This document shows positions 1 to 8,831 of a stretch of 64,000 nt of DNA, piece after piece (within the stretch, counting starts at the first letter, position 1; the number at the start of each line of letters is the position of its first letter). The stretch covers positions 930,001-994,000 of the forward strand of contig NZ_CP102590.1 of the NCBI RefSeq assembly GCF_032818155.1, in the 5' to 3' direction. This DNA is from Niallia taxi (lineage in GTDB: Bacteria > Bacillota > Bacilli > Bacillales > Cytobacillaceae). The notes beneath the pieces are model-generated. The model had not been told where the DNA came from, ran no database searches, and was given only the letters and a program-made list of their open reading frames with translations. The position numbers and the translations under genes are program-made.

Positions 1-789
1 ATTCCATGTCTCGTTTGCTCCAAACCACAAAATGGCAACTAAGCTGAAGTTAAGAATAAGCATTAAAACAGGCATATTTAACGCAACAATACGGGCTGCC
101 TTAATCGCATAATTTGTGTAATCACCATTCACCCTCCCAAACCGGTCATTTTCAAAATCTGTCCGCACAAACGCCTTGACTACTCGTATCCCTATCAAGT
201 TTTCTTGAAGAACTGTATTCACCTTATCCAGCTTTTCCTGGACAACTGTATATGTAGGAAATGCGTGACGAATAAGGAAATAGAGGACAATAAACAATAT
301 TGGAATTGTTACTGCGAATATGATTGCAAGTTTAAAGCTGATTGTAAAAGCCATGATGACACTTCCAATTGTCAAAAGTGGCGAACGAATGCTGCGAAGA
401 ACTGTCATGATAAACATTTGCAACTGGACTATATCTGCTGTCAGCCGAGTAATTAAACTTCCGCCCTTAAATTGGTCCAAATTTTGAAAAGAGAAGGTCT
501 GAACTTTGTCAAACACACTCTGCCGCAAATCAGTCGCAAAATTTAAGGAAGCAGTACTTGAAAACACCGTACAACCAGCACCGCCAATTAAGCCAATAAA
601 GGCTACAAGTATCATAAGCCCTCCTGTTCGCTTAATCGTCTCCAAATCCCCTGCTATAACTCCTTCATTAACGATTTTCGCCATTAATATTGGCTGAAGT
701 AAATCCATCGAAACCTCAAGCACCATAAACAGTGGTGCAAGCAATGTGATTTTCCAATAAGGCTTAAGATAAACCATTAATTTCTTCAT
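1..789 (-). CDS. ABC exporter, fused permease/ATPase (5' part only)
   Basis: This is the N-terminal 263 or so residues of a half-size ABC exporter; the gene runs off the left edge, so the ATPase domain is not in view. The protein begins MKKLMVYLKPYWK and shows the hydrophobic segments and charged cytoplasmic loops of an ABC_membrane domain, for example a coupling-helix-like VVKAFVRTDFEN region near residue 205. The ATG at 789 follows an AGGGGGGAG ribosome binding site. It lies 33 bp downstream of a small gene that shares the operator-controlled promoter at 1206-1265, so both are probably one drug- or peptide-export operon. Exporters of this type often occur as adjacent heterodimer pairs, so a second subunit may follow outside the window. 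The substrate cannot be told. Confidence 0.85.
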   Translation of the reverse strand, partial: MKKLMVYLKPYWKITLLAPLFMVLEVSMDLLQPILMAKIVNEGVIAGDLETIKRTGGLMILVAFIGLIGGAGCTVFSSTASLNFATDLRQSVFDKVQTFSFQNLDQFKGGSLITRLTADIVQLQMFIMTVLRSIRSPLLTIGSVIMAFTISFKLAIIFAVTIPILFIVLYFLIRHAFPTYTVVQEKLDKVNTVLQENLIGIRVVKAFVRTDFENDRFGRVNGDYTNYAIKAARIVALNMPVLMLILNFSLVAILWFGANETWN

Positions 790-822
790 ATAACTCCCCC
801 CTTACCAAGAAAACGGATTGGA

Positions 823-1188
823 TTACTCCAATCCGCCCCCATCCTCCAAATCCTGAGATTCCACCTTCTTTTGTAAAGGAAGTTCCTCTGCTACTATATC
901 TTCTTGTACAGTTTCCGACATTTCATCCTCTTGAATTTCAAACAATTGAATAAACTCGTTTATTACCATATCAATAGCCTTCAATTCTCCAACTAAAATC
1001 GGCTGAATTGTTTGAAATTCAGGTGCCTCCAGCTGCTGTTTGATTGTGGAGCGCTTAAGATTCATCATCTCTAGAAAGGCAATTGCCCTGCCACGACGAA
1101 ATGTTTTTGCGCCTTTATGCCCTCTGTCCTTCCGCTTATGATGGTCCCTCCCGTGATGCTTTTCTTTTCTGAATTCCTCATGCTTCAT
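823..1188 (-). CDS. small charged protein preceding the ABC exporter
   Basis: A 121-residue protein with a His/Lys/Arg-rich N-terminus, a helical core (FRRGRAIAFLEMMNLKRSTI, residues about 28-47) and a very acidic tail ending LEDGGGLE. I do not recognise a named family. I place the start at the ATG at 1188 because AAGAGGG lies about 6 nt upstream; the in-frame ATG at 1194 directly abuts that site, and the longer frame up to 1311 runs back through the promoter and operators. It is the first gene of the exporter operon. It could be a transporter accessory protein or a regulator acting on the palindromes just upstream. No classical HTH is obvious, so its function is left open. Confidence 0.6.
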   Translation of the reverse strand: MKHEEFRKEKHHGRDHHKRKDRGHKGAKTFRRGRAIAFLEMMNLKRSTIKQQLEAPEFQTIQPILVGELKAIDMVINEFIQLFEIQEDEMSETVQEDIVAEELPLQKKVESQDLEDGGGLE

Positions 1189-1205
1189 TTTCATCCCTCT
1201 TATCT

Positions 1206-1265
1206 GTATACATTTGTATACGGTTTTTATAATTATAATGTATACGTTTGTATACATTGTGTCAA
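1206..1265 (-). promoter_or_regulatory. promoter with two palindromic operators for the exporter operon
   Basis: On the minus strand TTGACA (1265-1260) is a consensus -35. Two near-identical palindromes of the form GTATAC-N4-GTATAC lie at 1240-1255 and 1206-1221, centred 34 bp apart. The first covers the spacer and -10 region and the second lies just upstream of the first gene's ribosome binding site. Two helically phased copies over a promoter are typical of a dimeric repressor controlling an exporter operon. The regulator is not identified in the window. Confidence 0.7.
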
Positions 1266-1922
1266 TAACCTTTTTGTTCAACCATTTTTCCAACAAAAAA
1301 ACAGCTCCCAAAATAGGAAACTGTTAAAAGGAGGAAGACATGATCTAATTCCTAAACATAATTAAGGGTGTAAGGGGATGGAGAGATAAGCATTTATAAC
1401 CTTTGCTTATTGGGAATTGCCAACCTTTAAGGCCTTATACTTAACGTTCGTAAAACAGAGCATTATTATAGACAAAATTTTATACCTACCGTTCTTACAG
1501 CCGTTGTCACAAAACATTTACAACGTCCTTTCCCAGGCACTTAGGGGTATGCTAGGAGTTATGTTTTTTCTCGGTCTGTTTAACGCAGCAAAGCGCCCAA
1601 AAGGCTAACAATCTCAATGCCTTTATTTTCCCAGAAACCCTTTGGCAATTAGTCCTGTTTCATTATAAATACTTCCCATTTCCAAAGCTAAAAACAGGAA
1701 TCAAATCTTTAACAGACTTTCTGAGAATTAGTGATTACTAGCTACTTTATCACTTCTATTACAAATGCTTATCTCATACTTCCCCTGACAAACTTACCTT
1801 ATCAATTCATCGCAAAAATTCCTATACCTTTAGCGGTTTGTTGCGATTATTGTCAATCTTTTTAGGACTTTTACTTTAAATGCTCCTAGTATTTTTTACT
1901 TAAAAGGTAATTTTTTTTGCGC
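1266..1922. other. intergenic, no gene recognised
   Basis: About 650 bp of AT-rich sequence separates the exporter promoter from the stop of the SRAP gene. Short open frames occur (for example 1417-1608), but they lack a ribosome binding site and resemble no protein I know. I see no RNA gene or repeat here. Confidence 0.5.
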
Positions 1923-2597
1923 TTACTTACTATTAAGTGGAGCAGTTAATATCTCACCATCATTTTTGGAAGAGTTAACAAGTGTTGAAACTTCATATTT
2001 TATCATTGCTTCTGTGTCATATGGAACGAGTAGCTGTTTTAGTTGTTTATAATCCACATTCTTCGGATTAAGCCACTGATTGTAGTCCTCCTTCTTTAAA
2101 ATTACTGGCATTCTGTCATGAATATCCTTTGTTATGTCGTTAGCGTTCGTGGTAATAATAGTGCATGTCGCAAGCGACTGTGTATCGTCTTCTTTTTTCC
2201 ACACCTCATATAATCCTGCAAAGGCAAATGGCTTTCTGTCTTTCATAACAAACCGAAAAGGCCTTTTTCCGCCCTCTGTCTTTTTCCATTCGTAATATCC
2301 ATCAGAAACAATTAAACATCTTCTACTTTGAAAGGCTTGCCTGAAGGATGGTTTTTCATCAATACTTTCCATTCGAGCATTAATCAGCTTGAAGCCTACT
2401 TTTTCATCCTTCGCCCAAAATGGGACTAGTCCCCATCGCAAATAACTCCCAACCCTGCGTCCATTGTTATAACCTACTGCAAGAATATCCTGTCCTGGTG
2501 ATATATTGTATCTTGGCGAAATTTCCTCGTAAAATTCGAAATCGATTTCAGCTTGTAGAAAGGCTAGCTCACTTATTAAGGAATATCTGCCGCACAT
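1923..2597 (-). CDS. SRAP-family peptidase (YedK/HMCES type, abasic-site crosslinking)
   Basis: A 224-residue SOS response-associated peptidase. Proteins of this family self-process to expose Cys2, which crosslinks to abasic sites in single-stranded DNA. The hallmark residues are present: Met-Cys at the start (MCGRYS), Asn31 (NISPG), Asn73 (INARMES), Glu103 (DGYYEW) and His160 (HDRMPVIL). I choose the ATG at 2597, not the in-frame GTG at 2603, because AGGAG lies 8 nt upstream of the ATG and because the family needs Cys at position 2. It is a single gene on the minus strand. Family assignment is firm; the role in this strain is inferred from the family. Confidence 0.93.
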   Translation of the reverse strand: MCGRYSLISELAFLQAEIDFEFYEEISPRYNISPGQDILAVGYNNGRRVGSYLRWGLVPFWAKDEKVGFKLINARMESIDEKPSFRQAFQSRRCLIVSDGYYEWKKTEGGKRPFRFVMKDRKPFAFAGLYEVWKKEDDTQSLATCTIITTNANDITKDIHDRMPVILKKEDYNQWLNPKNVDYKQLKQLLVPYDTEAMIKYEVSTLVNSSKNDGEILTAPLNSK

Positions 2598-2668
2598 TTT
2601 CACTTCTCCTTTTTTCTTTTTTAATAGTTTCGCCGAATTTAATAATAAACAAGCAAAAAATAAATAAA

Positions 2669-2700
2669 AGCTAGGAGCAAATTCAAATTGTCCCTAGCTT
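2669..2700 (-). terminator. terminator after the aminotransferase gene
   Basis: The arms AAGCTAGG and CCTAGCTT form a hairpin. On the minus strand it is followed by a T-rich run, directly after the aminotransferase stop at 2707. Confidence 0.6.
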
Positions 2701-2706
2701 AGTACA

Positions 2707-3876
2707 TTAAACTTTGGCAGTTAAATCTTGAATAAATCTTGCAATCCTATCAAAGCCTTTATGGATATTATCAACAGAGGAAGCATATGAGAGCCTCACA
2801 TATCCTTCTCCCATCGATCCAAAGCAGTCACCAGGTGAAACGACTACATGCTGTTCGTGTAAAAGCTTAAGGGCGAATTCATCAGAGGTTAAACCAGTTT
2901 CCTTTATATTCATGAATACGTAAAACGCTCCCTTTGGCATAAGACACGAAATCTTATCAATCTGATTGATTCGTTCCACCATAATGCTTCTGCGCTCTTT
3001 ATATTGCTCATTCATGTAGGTATAGGCATCTGTTGGACCTGTTAATGCCTCTATCGCAGCATATTGTGCTGGTGTGTTCACACAGGATAACATGAATTCT
3101 TGGATTTTTTGCATTTGTGCAATGATTGGTTTAGGAGCCAAACAATAGCCAACCCGCCACCCTGTCATTGCAAAGGATTTAGATACGGAATCAATAATAA
3201 TCGTCCTATCTCTCATACCTGAAATCCTTGCAATATTAAAGAAAGGCTCATCATACGTCAAATATTTATATACCTCATCAAAAATGACATATATATCATG
3301 TTCAATCGCAAGCCGAGCAATCATTTCCATTGTGTCCGTGCTAGCGACTGCACCTGTCGGATTCGAGGGAGAGTTAAGTATAATAGCCTTTGTTTTAGGC
3401 GTTATTGCCTTCCTCAGACGCTCCTCTGTGAAATTGAAGCCTTCCTCCTCAAATACAGGAACCGTTACTGGCACAGCATTATTCATTTCAATCATGCCAA
3501 AGTAATTCGTATAACAAGGATCACTTACAATCACTTCATCACCTGGATTTGTGAGGATTAACAAGGATAAAGATAACCCCTGCATTCCACCAACTGTGAT
3601 AAAAATTTCATTCTCTGGATTGTAGCTGACCTTATCGAATTCTTGAAAATGTTTGCTAACTGCAACGCGTAAAGGAAGTATACCTGCATTTGGCGTATAG
3701 TGAGTTTCTCCATTGTCCATCGCCTTCTTCGCGGCATCGATAATGTTTTTCGGCGTGTCAAACTCAGGTTCCCCTATTACAAAGCTGACTACATCATCCA
3801 AACCCTGTGATAACTCATACATCTGTCTAACTTTAGCAGCTTTAATTCCTTGAATTTTACTTGATAAATCCTTCAT
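2707..3876 (-). CDS. class I/II PLP aminotransferase
   Basis: A 389-residue fold-type I aminotransferase of the aspartate/aromatic family (PatA/YhdR-like). Key residues are visible: Asn172 in SPSNPTG, Asp200 and Tyr203 in IFDEVYKY, the PLP-binding Lys233 in DSVSKSFAMTGWRVGY, and a C-terminal arginine in the GEGYVRLSYA region. I start at the ATG at 3876 because GGAAAGG lies 7 nt upstream and MKDLSSKIQGIK fits the family's N-terminus; the longer frame begins at a TTG with no site. In B. subtilis a similar aminotransferase gene (yhdR) lies near CNNM-type genes and a MerR gene, and this window has the same mix. The amino-acid substrate cannot be assigned from sequence. Confidence 0.9.
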   Translation of the reverse strand: MKDLSSKIQGIKAAKVRQMYELSQGLDDVVSFVIGEPEFDTPKNIIDAAKKAMDNGETHYTPNAGILPLRVAVSKHFQEFDKVSYNPENEIFITVGGMQGLSLSLLILTNPGDEVIVSDPCYTNYFGMIEMNNAVPVTVPVFEEEGFNFTEERLRKAITPKTKAIILNSPSNPTGAVASTDTMEMIARLAIEHDIYVIFDEVYKYLTYDEPFFNIARISGMRDRTIIIDSVSKSFAMTGWRVGYCLAPKPIIAQMQKIQEFMLSCVNTPAQYAAIEALTGPTDAYTYMNEQYKERRSIMVERINQIDKISCLMPKGAFYVFMNIKETGLTSDEFALKLLHEQHVVVSPGDCFGSMGEGYVRLSYASSVDNIHKGFDRIARFIQDLTAKV

Positions 3877-4037
3877 TGCCTTTCCTTTCCGAATGGAATC
3901 ATTCTGCTTGTTTAATTTTTTCAATATTCAATCTTATATTTATTAGATTCTACCATATTCACTGTTATTAATTAATAATTATTTTTATAGTCAAAAGGTA
4001 TGTCCCTTTATATTGCGTCTAATTCTTGTTACATAAC

Positions 4038-4071
4038 AAAAAAGCACCTATCCAGTTAAGGATAGGTGCTT
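4038..4071 (-). terminator. terminator after yugP
   Basis: AAGCACCTATCC and GGATAGGTGCTT form a strong stem. On the minus strand TTTTTT follows, just after the yugP stop at 4078. Confidence 0.8.
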
Positions 4072-4077
4072 CACTTG

Positions 4078-4755
4078 TTAATCTTCGCTTCTTTGCATTC
4101 CTGTATATATAAGGATCAAACGAAGTAATTCAAGGACTGCAACAGCTGCTGCTGCTACATATGTTAACGCTGCTGCGTTTAGAACTTTTTTTGTTTCTCT
4201 TTCCTCGTCATTGCGTATAATTCCGAGGCCAACTACTTCGTCCATGGCTCTGCTGGAGGCATTAAACTCTACTGGCAATGTCACAAACTGAAATAGTACG
4301 GCTGCTGCCATAAATACGATTCCAAGTAATACGAAGTTGCTTAAGCCAGCAAACATCCCGATCAAAATTAAAATCCAAGAGAAGTTGCTGCCGATGTTTG
4401 CAACTGGAACAAGTGCATGTCGGAAACGCAGGAAGGCATATTCTTGCTGATCCTGAATAGCGTGGCCTACCTCATGGGCAGCAATTGCAGCTGCTGCCAC
4501 AGAATGACCATGATAGTTGTCAGAAGATAGACGAACTACCTTTGAACGTGGATCATAATGGTCAGATAGTACTCCTCTTGTTTCTTCAATTGAAACATCA
4601 TACAAACCATTTGAATCTAGTATTCTTCTGGCAACCTCTCTGCCAGACATATGTGAAGATGTGTTAACTTTTGAGTATTTCTTATATGCACTTCTCACTC
4701 GAAGCTGTGCAAATATAGGAACAATCAAGATTATCAAAAAATAGATAAGAAACAT
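4078..4755 (-). CDS. yugP: membrane zinc metalloprotease, YugP family
   Basis: A 225-residue membrane protein of the YugP (zinc peptidase 2) family. It has an N-terminal membrane segment (residues 1-17), the zinc-binding HEVGH motif at residues 94-98, and two or three further hydrophobic segments (about 120-165 and 195-220). The ATG at 4755 is chosen because GGGAGAGGG precedes it; the longer frame begins inside the upstream gene. The gene starts 20 bp after the CNNM-type gene ends, so the two are probably co-transcribed. The family is conserved in Firmicutes, but its natural substrate is not well defined; a role in membrane protein turnover is inference. Confidence 0.88.
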   Translation of the reverse strand: MFLIYFLIILIVPIFAQLRVRSAYKKYSKVNTSSHMSGREVARRILDSNGLYDVSIEETRGVLSDHYDPRSKVVRLSSDNYHGHSVAAAAIAAHEVGHAIQDQQEYAFLRFRHALVPVANIGSNFSWILILIGMFAGLSNFVLLGIVFMAAAVLFQFVTLPVEFNASSRAMDEVVGLGIIRNDEERETKKVLNAAALTYVAAAAVAVLELLRLILIYTGMQRSED

Positions 4756-4774
4756 ATTCCCTCTCCCTTTCCTT

Positions 4775-5824
4775 TTATTTAGCCGGTACAGCATCCATCA
4801 GGTCATCCCCGATTTCACCGACGATTTCTTCCAGAATATCTTCCATCGATACAATACCAACTGTTTGCCCGTTGTTATTTTTCACAATTGCTAAATGTGT
4901 GCTGCTTTGCTGCATTTTCAAAAGAGCATCCTTAATAGGAGCTGTCTCCATAAAGGTTGGTAGTTTATGGATAAATTCCCCCAACTTAATTTCTCTTCCT
5001 GCAACAATATTTGTCAGCATTTCTTTTGTGTTAATAAACCCGATAAATACTCCGTTTTCGGTAACAGGATATCTTGTGTATTCATGCTCATCCAAAATTG
5101 TAATTAATTCCGCAAATGGCATGCCTTTTTCTACAGAGACAATTCGCTCTTTCGGTATCATAATATCCTTCAAAATTCGCTCATCGAAAGCAAAGATATT
5201 TTCCAAGTATTCCAGCTCTGTTCTGTTGATTTCGCCACTTTCATAACTTTGTGTGACAATCAGCTTTAATTCTTCCTCAGAATGGACTGATTCATGACCA
5301 GCTGGTTTTACCCCGAACATTCGAAGAAGAGCACGGGAAGAGCCGTTTAAAGCAGCTATGAAGGGCTTTGTTATTTTACCAAACCAATATAATGGCGGCG
5401 CAAGCATAAGCGTCATTCTTTCAGCATATTGAATTGCCAATGTTTTAGGTGCTAGCTCTCCAAGAACCACATGGAGAAATGTAACGACTGATAAGGCAAT
5501 CGCATAAGACAGCACTGTTGCTAAAGCTTCTGGAACATCAAACCTTTCGAATAAAGGATGAAGCATTTTCTCTACTGTAGGTTCGCCTAATGCACCAAGT
5601 ACTAGTGCAGTTATGGTGATTCCCAGCTGACAGGCAGACAGGTAAAAGTCGAGATTTTGCGCAACCTTTTTTGCTATCAAAGCCTTCTTATTACCTTCTG
5701 CTATTAATTGATCGATCCGTGACATCCTTACCTTCAATATCGCAAACTCAGCACCTACAAAAAATGCAGTCAACCCGATAAATACGGCTACTAAAAACAA
5801 ATTTAACACTATAAATCCGTCCAA
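4775..5824 (-). CDS. CNNM/HlyC-type transporter lacking the C-terminal CorC domain
   Basis: A 349-residue protein with an N-terminal DUF21 membrane domain (four hydrophobic segments, residues about 1-175) followed by a pair of CBS domains (about 205-340). It ends directly after the second CBS domain with VGEIGDDLMDAVPAK, where the neighbour at 5869-7200 continues for about 90 residues into a CorC_HlyC domain. The two proteins are clearly paralogous (for example NKKAL/VIAKKVAxNLD and YYLSACQLGIT). CNNM proteins export Mg2+ or related divalent cations; B. subtilis MpfA (YhdP) is the best known. The short form could be a partner subunit or a variant regulated differently. It starts 44 bp after its neighbour's stop, so they form an operon. 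Confidence 0.9.
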   Translation of the reverse strand: MDGFIVLNLFLVAVFIGLTAFFVGAEFAILKVRMSRIDQLIAEGNKKALIAKKVAQNLDFYLSACQLGITITALVLGALGEPTVEKMLHPLFERFDVPEALATVLSYAIALSVVTFLHVVLGELAPKTLAIQYAERMTLMLAPPLYWFGKITKPFIAALNGSSRALLRMFGVKPAGHESVHSEEELKLIVTQSYESGEINRTELEYLENIFAFDERILKDIMIPKERIVSVEKGMPFAELITILDEHEYTRYPVTENGVFIGFINTKEMLTNIVAGREIKLGEFIHKLPTFMETAPIKDALLKMQQSSTHLAIVKNNNGQTVGIVSMEDILEEIVGEIGDDLMDAVPAK

Positions 5825-5868
5825 TTCATGCGCTCCTATTAATAAAGTTTTTCTTGCTAATTAACTGA

Positions 5869-7200
5869 TTAGTTAAGAACCTCAATAGCATCCTCACTTG
5901 ATTCCAAACGTGTCAATGCAACTTGTTTAATCTGATAATTATCCATTTCGGTGACTGTCCATACATACTTTCCATATTCGACTTGATCATCCAGCTGAAC
6001 ATTATCCACTAACTGAAACTGCATCCATCCTCCGATTGTATCAATCGTTTCCTTTTCATCAAAGCTGATGCCAAATTGCTCTTCCAAGTCTTCCAGTAAT
6101 ACTCGGCCATTTACTAGGTAACGATATTCTCCGATGCTTTGAATATCTTCCACTTCATCTGCATCAAATTCGTCCCTAATCTCGCCAACGAGTTCCTCCA
6201 GAATATCTTCCATTGTCAAGATTCCAGATGTACCTCCGTACTCATCAATGACCAATACCATATGAATTCTTTCTTTTTGCATTTTATACAAAATATCCTG
6301 AATTCGGGTAACTTCTAATACAATTGGTAAGTCACGGATAAATTCCTTGAGCTGACGGTTTCTACCTGTTGCCATATTGGATAACATTTTTTTGATGTTG
6401 ACCATTCCGACGATATTGTCTTTATCACCATCTATTGTTACTGGATAACGTGTATAATTAAACTCATCCAATACTTTAATGATATCTTCTCTTTTCATAT
6501 CTTGATCCAATGTAATTAAAGATGTCCTCGGCACCATAATATCCTTTGCAACACGCTCATCAAAGGCGAAGACGTTCTCCATATATTCTAGCTCTGTCTC
6601 GTTTAATTCTCCGCCTTGATAGCTTTGTGCCATGACTATCTTCAACTCTTCTTCTGAGTAGGCATGCTCATGTCCTGCTGGTTTTACACCAAAGATTCGC
6701 AGAATTCTCCCGGACGCACCGTTTAATGCCCAAATGAATGGGTACATAATTTTACCAAACCAATACAACGGTCCTGATAACATCAATGTCAGCTTCTCTG
6801 GAAACTCAATTGCTAATGTTTTAGGCGCCATTTCACCGACGACAACATGCAGGAAGGTTACCAGAATAAACGCAATTGCATAGGAAGCGATTGAAGATAC
6901 AGACCCAGGCACATTCAACAAATCAAAAACCGGGTAAAGAATACGTTCTATTGCAGGTTTTCCGAGTGCTCCAAGTCCTAATGCTGTCACGGTAATACCT
7001 AGCTGACAGGCTGAGAGGTAATAATCGAGATTACCGGCCACTTTTTTTGCCATTACTGCTTTTTTGTTCCCTTCTGCAATCAGCTGATCGATTCGCGACA
7101 TTCGAATTTTAACGACCGCAAACTCAGAGCCGACGAAAAATGCCGTAAGTACGATCAAGATTACAAGTATGAACAGATTTGTAAGAGTAATTATGTCCAA
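5869..7200 (-). CDS. CNNM/HlyC-type magnesium efflux protein, full length
   Basis: A 443-residue protein with the complete architecture: DUF21 transmembrane domain (residues 1 to about 190), two CBS domains (about 215-340) containing the DEYGGTSGILTMEDILEEL signature, and a C-terminal CorC_HlyC transporter-associated domain (about 355-435). Members such as B. subtilis MpfA (YhdP) protect cells from excess Mg2+. It is followed at 44 bp by a truncated paralog and then yugP, and preceded at 43 bp by a MerR-type regulator on the same strand. The tandem pair with a MerR gene recalls the B. subtilis yhdP-yhdQ-yhdT neighbourhood. Specificity for Mg2+ is inferred from the family. Confidence 0.92.
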   Translation of the reverse strand: MDIITLTNLFILVILIVLTAFFVGSEFAVVKIRMSRIDQLIAEGNKKAVMAKKVAGNLDYYLSACQLGITVTALGLGALGKPAIERILYPVFDLLNVPGSVSSIASYAIAFILVTFLHVVVGEMAPKTLAIEFPEKLTLMLSGPLYWFGKIMYPFIWALNGASGRILRIFGVKPAGHEHAYSEEELKIVMAQSYQGGELNETELEYMENVFAFDERVAKDIMVPRTSLITLDQDMKREDIIKVLDEFNYTRYPVTIDGDKDNIVGMVNIKKMLSNMATGRNRQLKEFIRDLPIVLEVTRIQDILYKMQKERIHMVLVIDEYGGTSGILTMEDILEELVGEIRDEFDADEVEDIQSIGEYRYLVNGRVLLEDLEEQFGISFDEKETIDTIGGWMQFQLVDNVQLDDQVEYGKYVWTVTEMDNYQIKQVALTRLESSEDAIEVLN

Positions 7201-7243
7201 TCAGTTCCCTCAAGTTGAGGGATTCACCTCCGTAAATAAATAG

Positions 7244-7630
7244 TTATAACAATGCTAACAGCGTCATAATTGCTGTCATTTTTGGTTCAATTCGTTTATA
7301 TACCTTCAGTTTTTCTTCTGGTGGTACATTTTTAAGTTTTTCTTCAAGAAGAGACAGCTTTTTTTGTAAGCAGTTTATTTCATCCTGTACATCGCAAATA
7401 ATCGGTTCGATGTCCCCTGAAACATCTGATTGGAGCACTTCCTTAATCTCCTCCATGGACATCCTTTGCTGTTTTAGTATCTTAATTCTTTTCAGTGTTT
7501 CTAGAACGTCCACTGGATATAGGCGGTAATTAGAGGAAGACCGCTGTACCTCCAGCAACCCAATTTGAGTATAGTAATCAATTGTCCTTGATGATAAACC
7601 ACTTAATTCCGCCACTTTTCCGATACGCAA
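7244..7630 (-). CDS. MerR-family transcriptional regulator
   Basis: A 128-residue regulator with an N-terminal MerR winged HTH (RIGKVAELSGLSSRTIDYYTQIGLL, residues 2-26) and a coiled-coil dimerisation helix (about 80-110). The ATG at 7630 follows GGGGAGG. The C-terminal region has only two cysteines (CDVQDEINC), and they do not form the spaced pair of CueR-type metal sensors, so copper sensing should not be assumed although the B. subtilis neighbour yhdQ was named cueR. It is the first gene of the CNNM-CNNM-yugP run and probably controls it. The effector is unknown. Confidence 0.88.
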   Translation of the reverse strand: MRIGKVAELSGLSSRTIDYYTQIGLLEVQRSSSNYRLYPVDVLETLKRIKILKQQRMSMEEIKEVLQSDVSGDIEPIICDVQDEINCLQKKLSLLEEKLKNVPPEEKLKVYKRIEPKMTAIMTLLALL

Positions 7631-7790
7631 TAACGCCTCCCCAAATTACTCACCCTTTCTATACATTATTATTTATATATAATGATAACATACTTTACAA
7701 AAACTGTACAGTATAACGTTACGGTTTTCGTTTTGGTTATTTACTTCTTATATTATATTTACCGACATATGCTGTAATAATGTATTTTTA

Positions 7791-8020
7791 GAGGCTGGGA
7801 GAAAACAACATTAGTAACAATGGCGCTTGGGATTATAATTAAAAAAGTTCGTTTCATTGCGCGAGGAGGTATGGTGTCTTTTCCTTTTGGGCTAATTCGT
7901 CTCTATTCCCTTAGTAGTCGAGTGTCTTGCTCCATTCCACTAAGATTTTTAATTATTGTATTCAAACCGAACCACAAAAAAAACTGAACTGGCATCGATA
8001 ATCGATAAAATAGTTCAGTT
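7791..8020. repeat. dispersed GAGGCTGGGA repeat, copy A (degenerate)
   Basis: This begins GAGGCTGGGA and shares with the three other copies the internal blocks GTTCGTTTCATTGCGCG, CCCTTAGTAGTCGAGTGTC and CCATTCCACTAAGATTT, and a hairpin close to the far end (AACTGAACT/AGTTCAGTT at 7982-8020). The right terminal inverted repeat is missing and the middle is diverged, so this is a decayed copy. The rest of the 7631-8223 gap is AT-rich and holds no gene I can support. Confidence 0.85.
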
Positions 8021-8223
8021 AACCAAATCTTAAATACTTATGATACAACCTCCTACTCCTAGGTTGTTAATGTGCGTTTCTGAAATGAATCGAAATTTAC
8101 TTTCTTCTTTCCAATATCCCATTATCCAACACAACATTTGGTTGAAAAATGATTGTTTCCATCCTTTCGAATTCGGTAGCTAATAATGATGTTGTCTGTT
8201 CAGAGATTGAACCATTAAACCAG

Positions 8224-8673
8224 TTAATCTATATATTTATTTTTCAGCTGATCTGCTCCAATTCCGCCAACAAGCATTAAAATTAATGGCAGGAAAGAAG
8301 TTCCCTTTGGAAACCCTTCTGAACTAATGTCTGTCAAACCAAAATGATTTAACAGCATGATTATTATTTTTCCTATTATCATCAGAACACCAATTGTAAA
8401 TATGCTCTCAAAGAATACCTTCCATTTCGGATATGCGAGCTTCTTACTATCATTAATCACTTTGTCCTTCAATTCTTTATCACTCCTTAGCATTTCATCG
8501 ATTGTAACACCAAATAAATCACTCAAATGAATGATTATTTCAATACTGGGATAGTTTTTGCCAGTTTCCCATTTTGAAACAGACTGACGGCTAACATGAA
8601 TCTTCTCTGAGAGATCTAGCTGAGACCACCCCTTTTTTTCCCGTTCTTGTTTCAAACGTTCACCAAAAATCAT
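8224..8673 (-). CDS. XRE-family regulator with membrane tail
   Basis: A 149-residue protein with an N-terminal Cro/C1 HTH (residues 6-60, LDLSEKIHVSRQSVSKWETG being the recognition region) followed by a linker and two hydrophobic segments (about 88-108 and 123-140). This layout, HTH plus a small membrane tail, is common in Bacillaceae and is thought to tether the regulator to the membrane. It is a single gene with no target gene adjacent on the same strand. The ATG at 8673 has only a weak purine-rich site (GAAGATG). No ligand can be inferred. Confidence 0.85.
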   Translation of the reverse strand: MIFGERLKQEREKKGWSQLDLSEKIHVSRQSVSKWETGKNYPSIEIIIHLSDLFGVTIDEMLRSDKELKDKVINDSKKLAYPKWKVFFESIFTIGVLMIIGKIIIMLLNHFGLTDISSEGFPKGTSFLPLILMLVGGIGADQLKNKYID

Positions 8674-8784
8674 CTTCTTGTTCGCCTGCCTTTACACTTT
8701 TTATATTATGAAAATTAGTTTAAAAGTAAAGATAGTTCTATGCGCATCAAGGCGCAACCTATGGTTGCACCTTGATATACTGAC

Positions 8785-8822
8785 AAAAAAAGCTAATGCA
8801 TAACAGTACTATGCATTAACTT
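8785..8822 (-). terminator. terminator after the beta-helix gene
   Basis: TTAATGCATA and TATGCATTAG pair on the minus strand and are followed by CTTTTTTT, just downstream of the stop at 8832. A separate stem (ATCAAGGCGCAACC / GGTTGCACCTTGAT, 8746-8776) lies next to it but has no T-run. Confidence 0.75.
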
Positions 8823-8831
8823 TAATAGGAT

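Noticed and set aside
205..697. Plus-strand open frames in the first 700 bp
   Set aside because: They are antisense shadows of the ABC exporter gene on the minus strand.
1417..1608. Open frame of 63 residues
   Set aside because: No ribosome binding site and no recognisable protein; in an AT-rich gap.
7244..7630. CueR copper sensor
   Set aside because: The MerR-type HTH is present, but the two cysteines are too far apart and lack the CueR metal-loop pattern.
8746..8776. Terminator hairpin
   Set aside because: Good stem but no T-run on either strand; the neighbouring hairpin at 8785-8822 is the better terminator.
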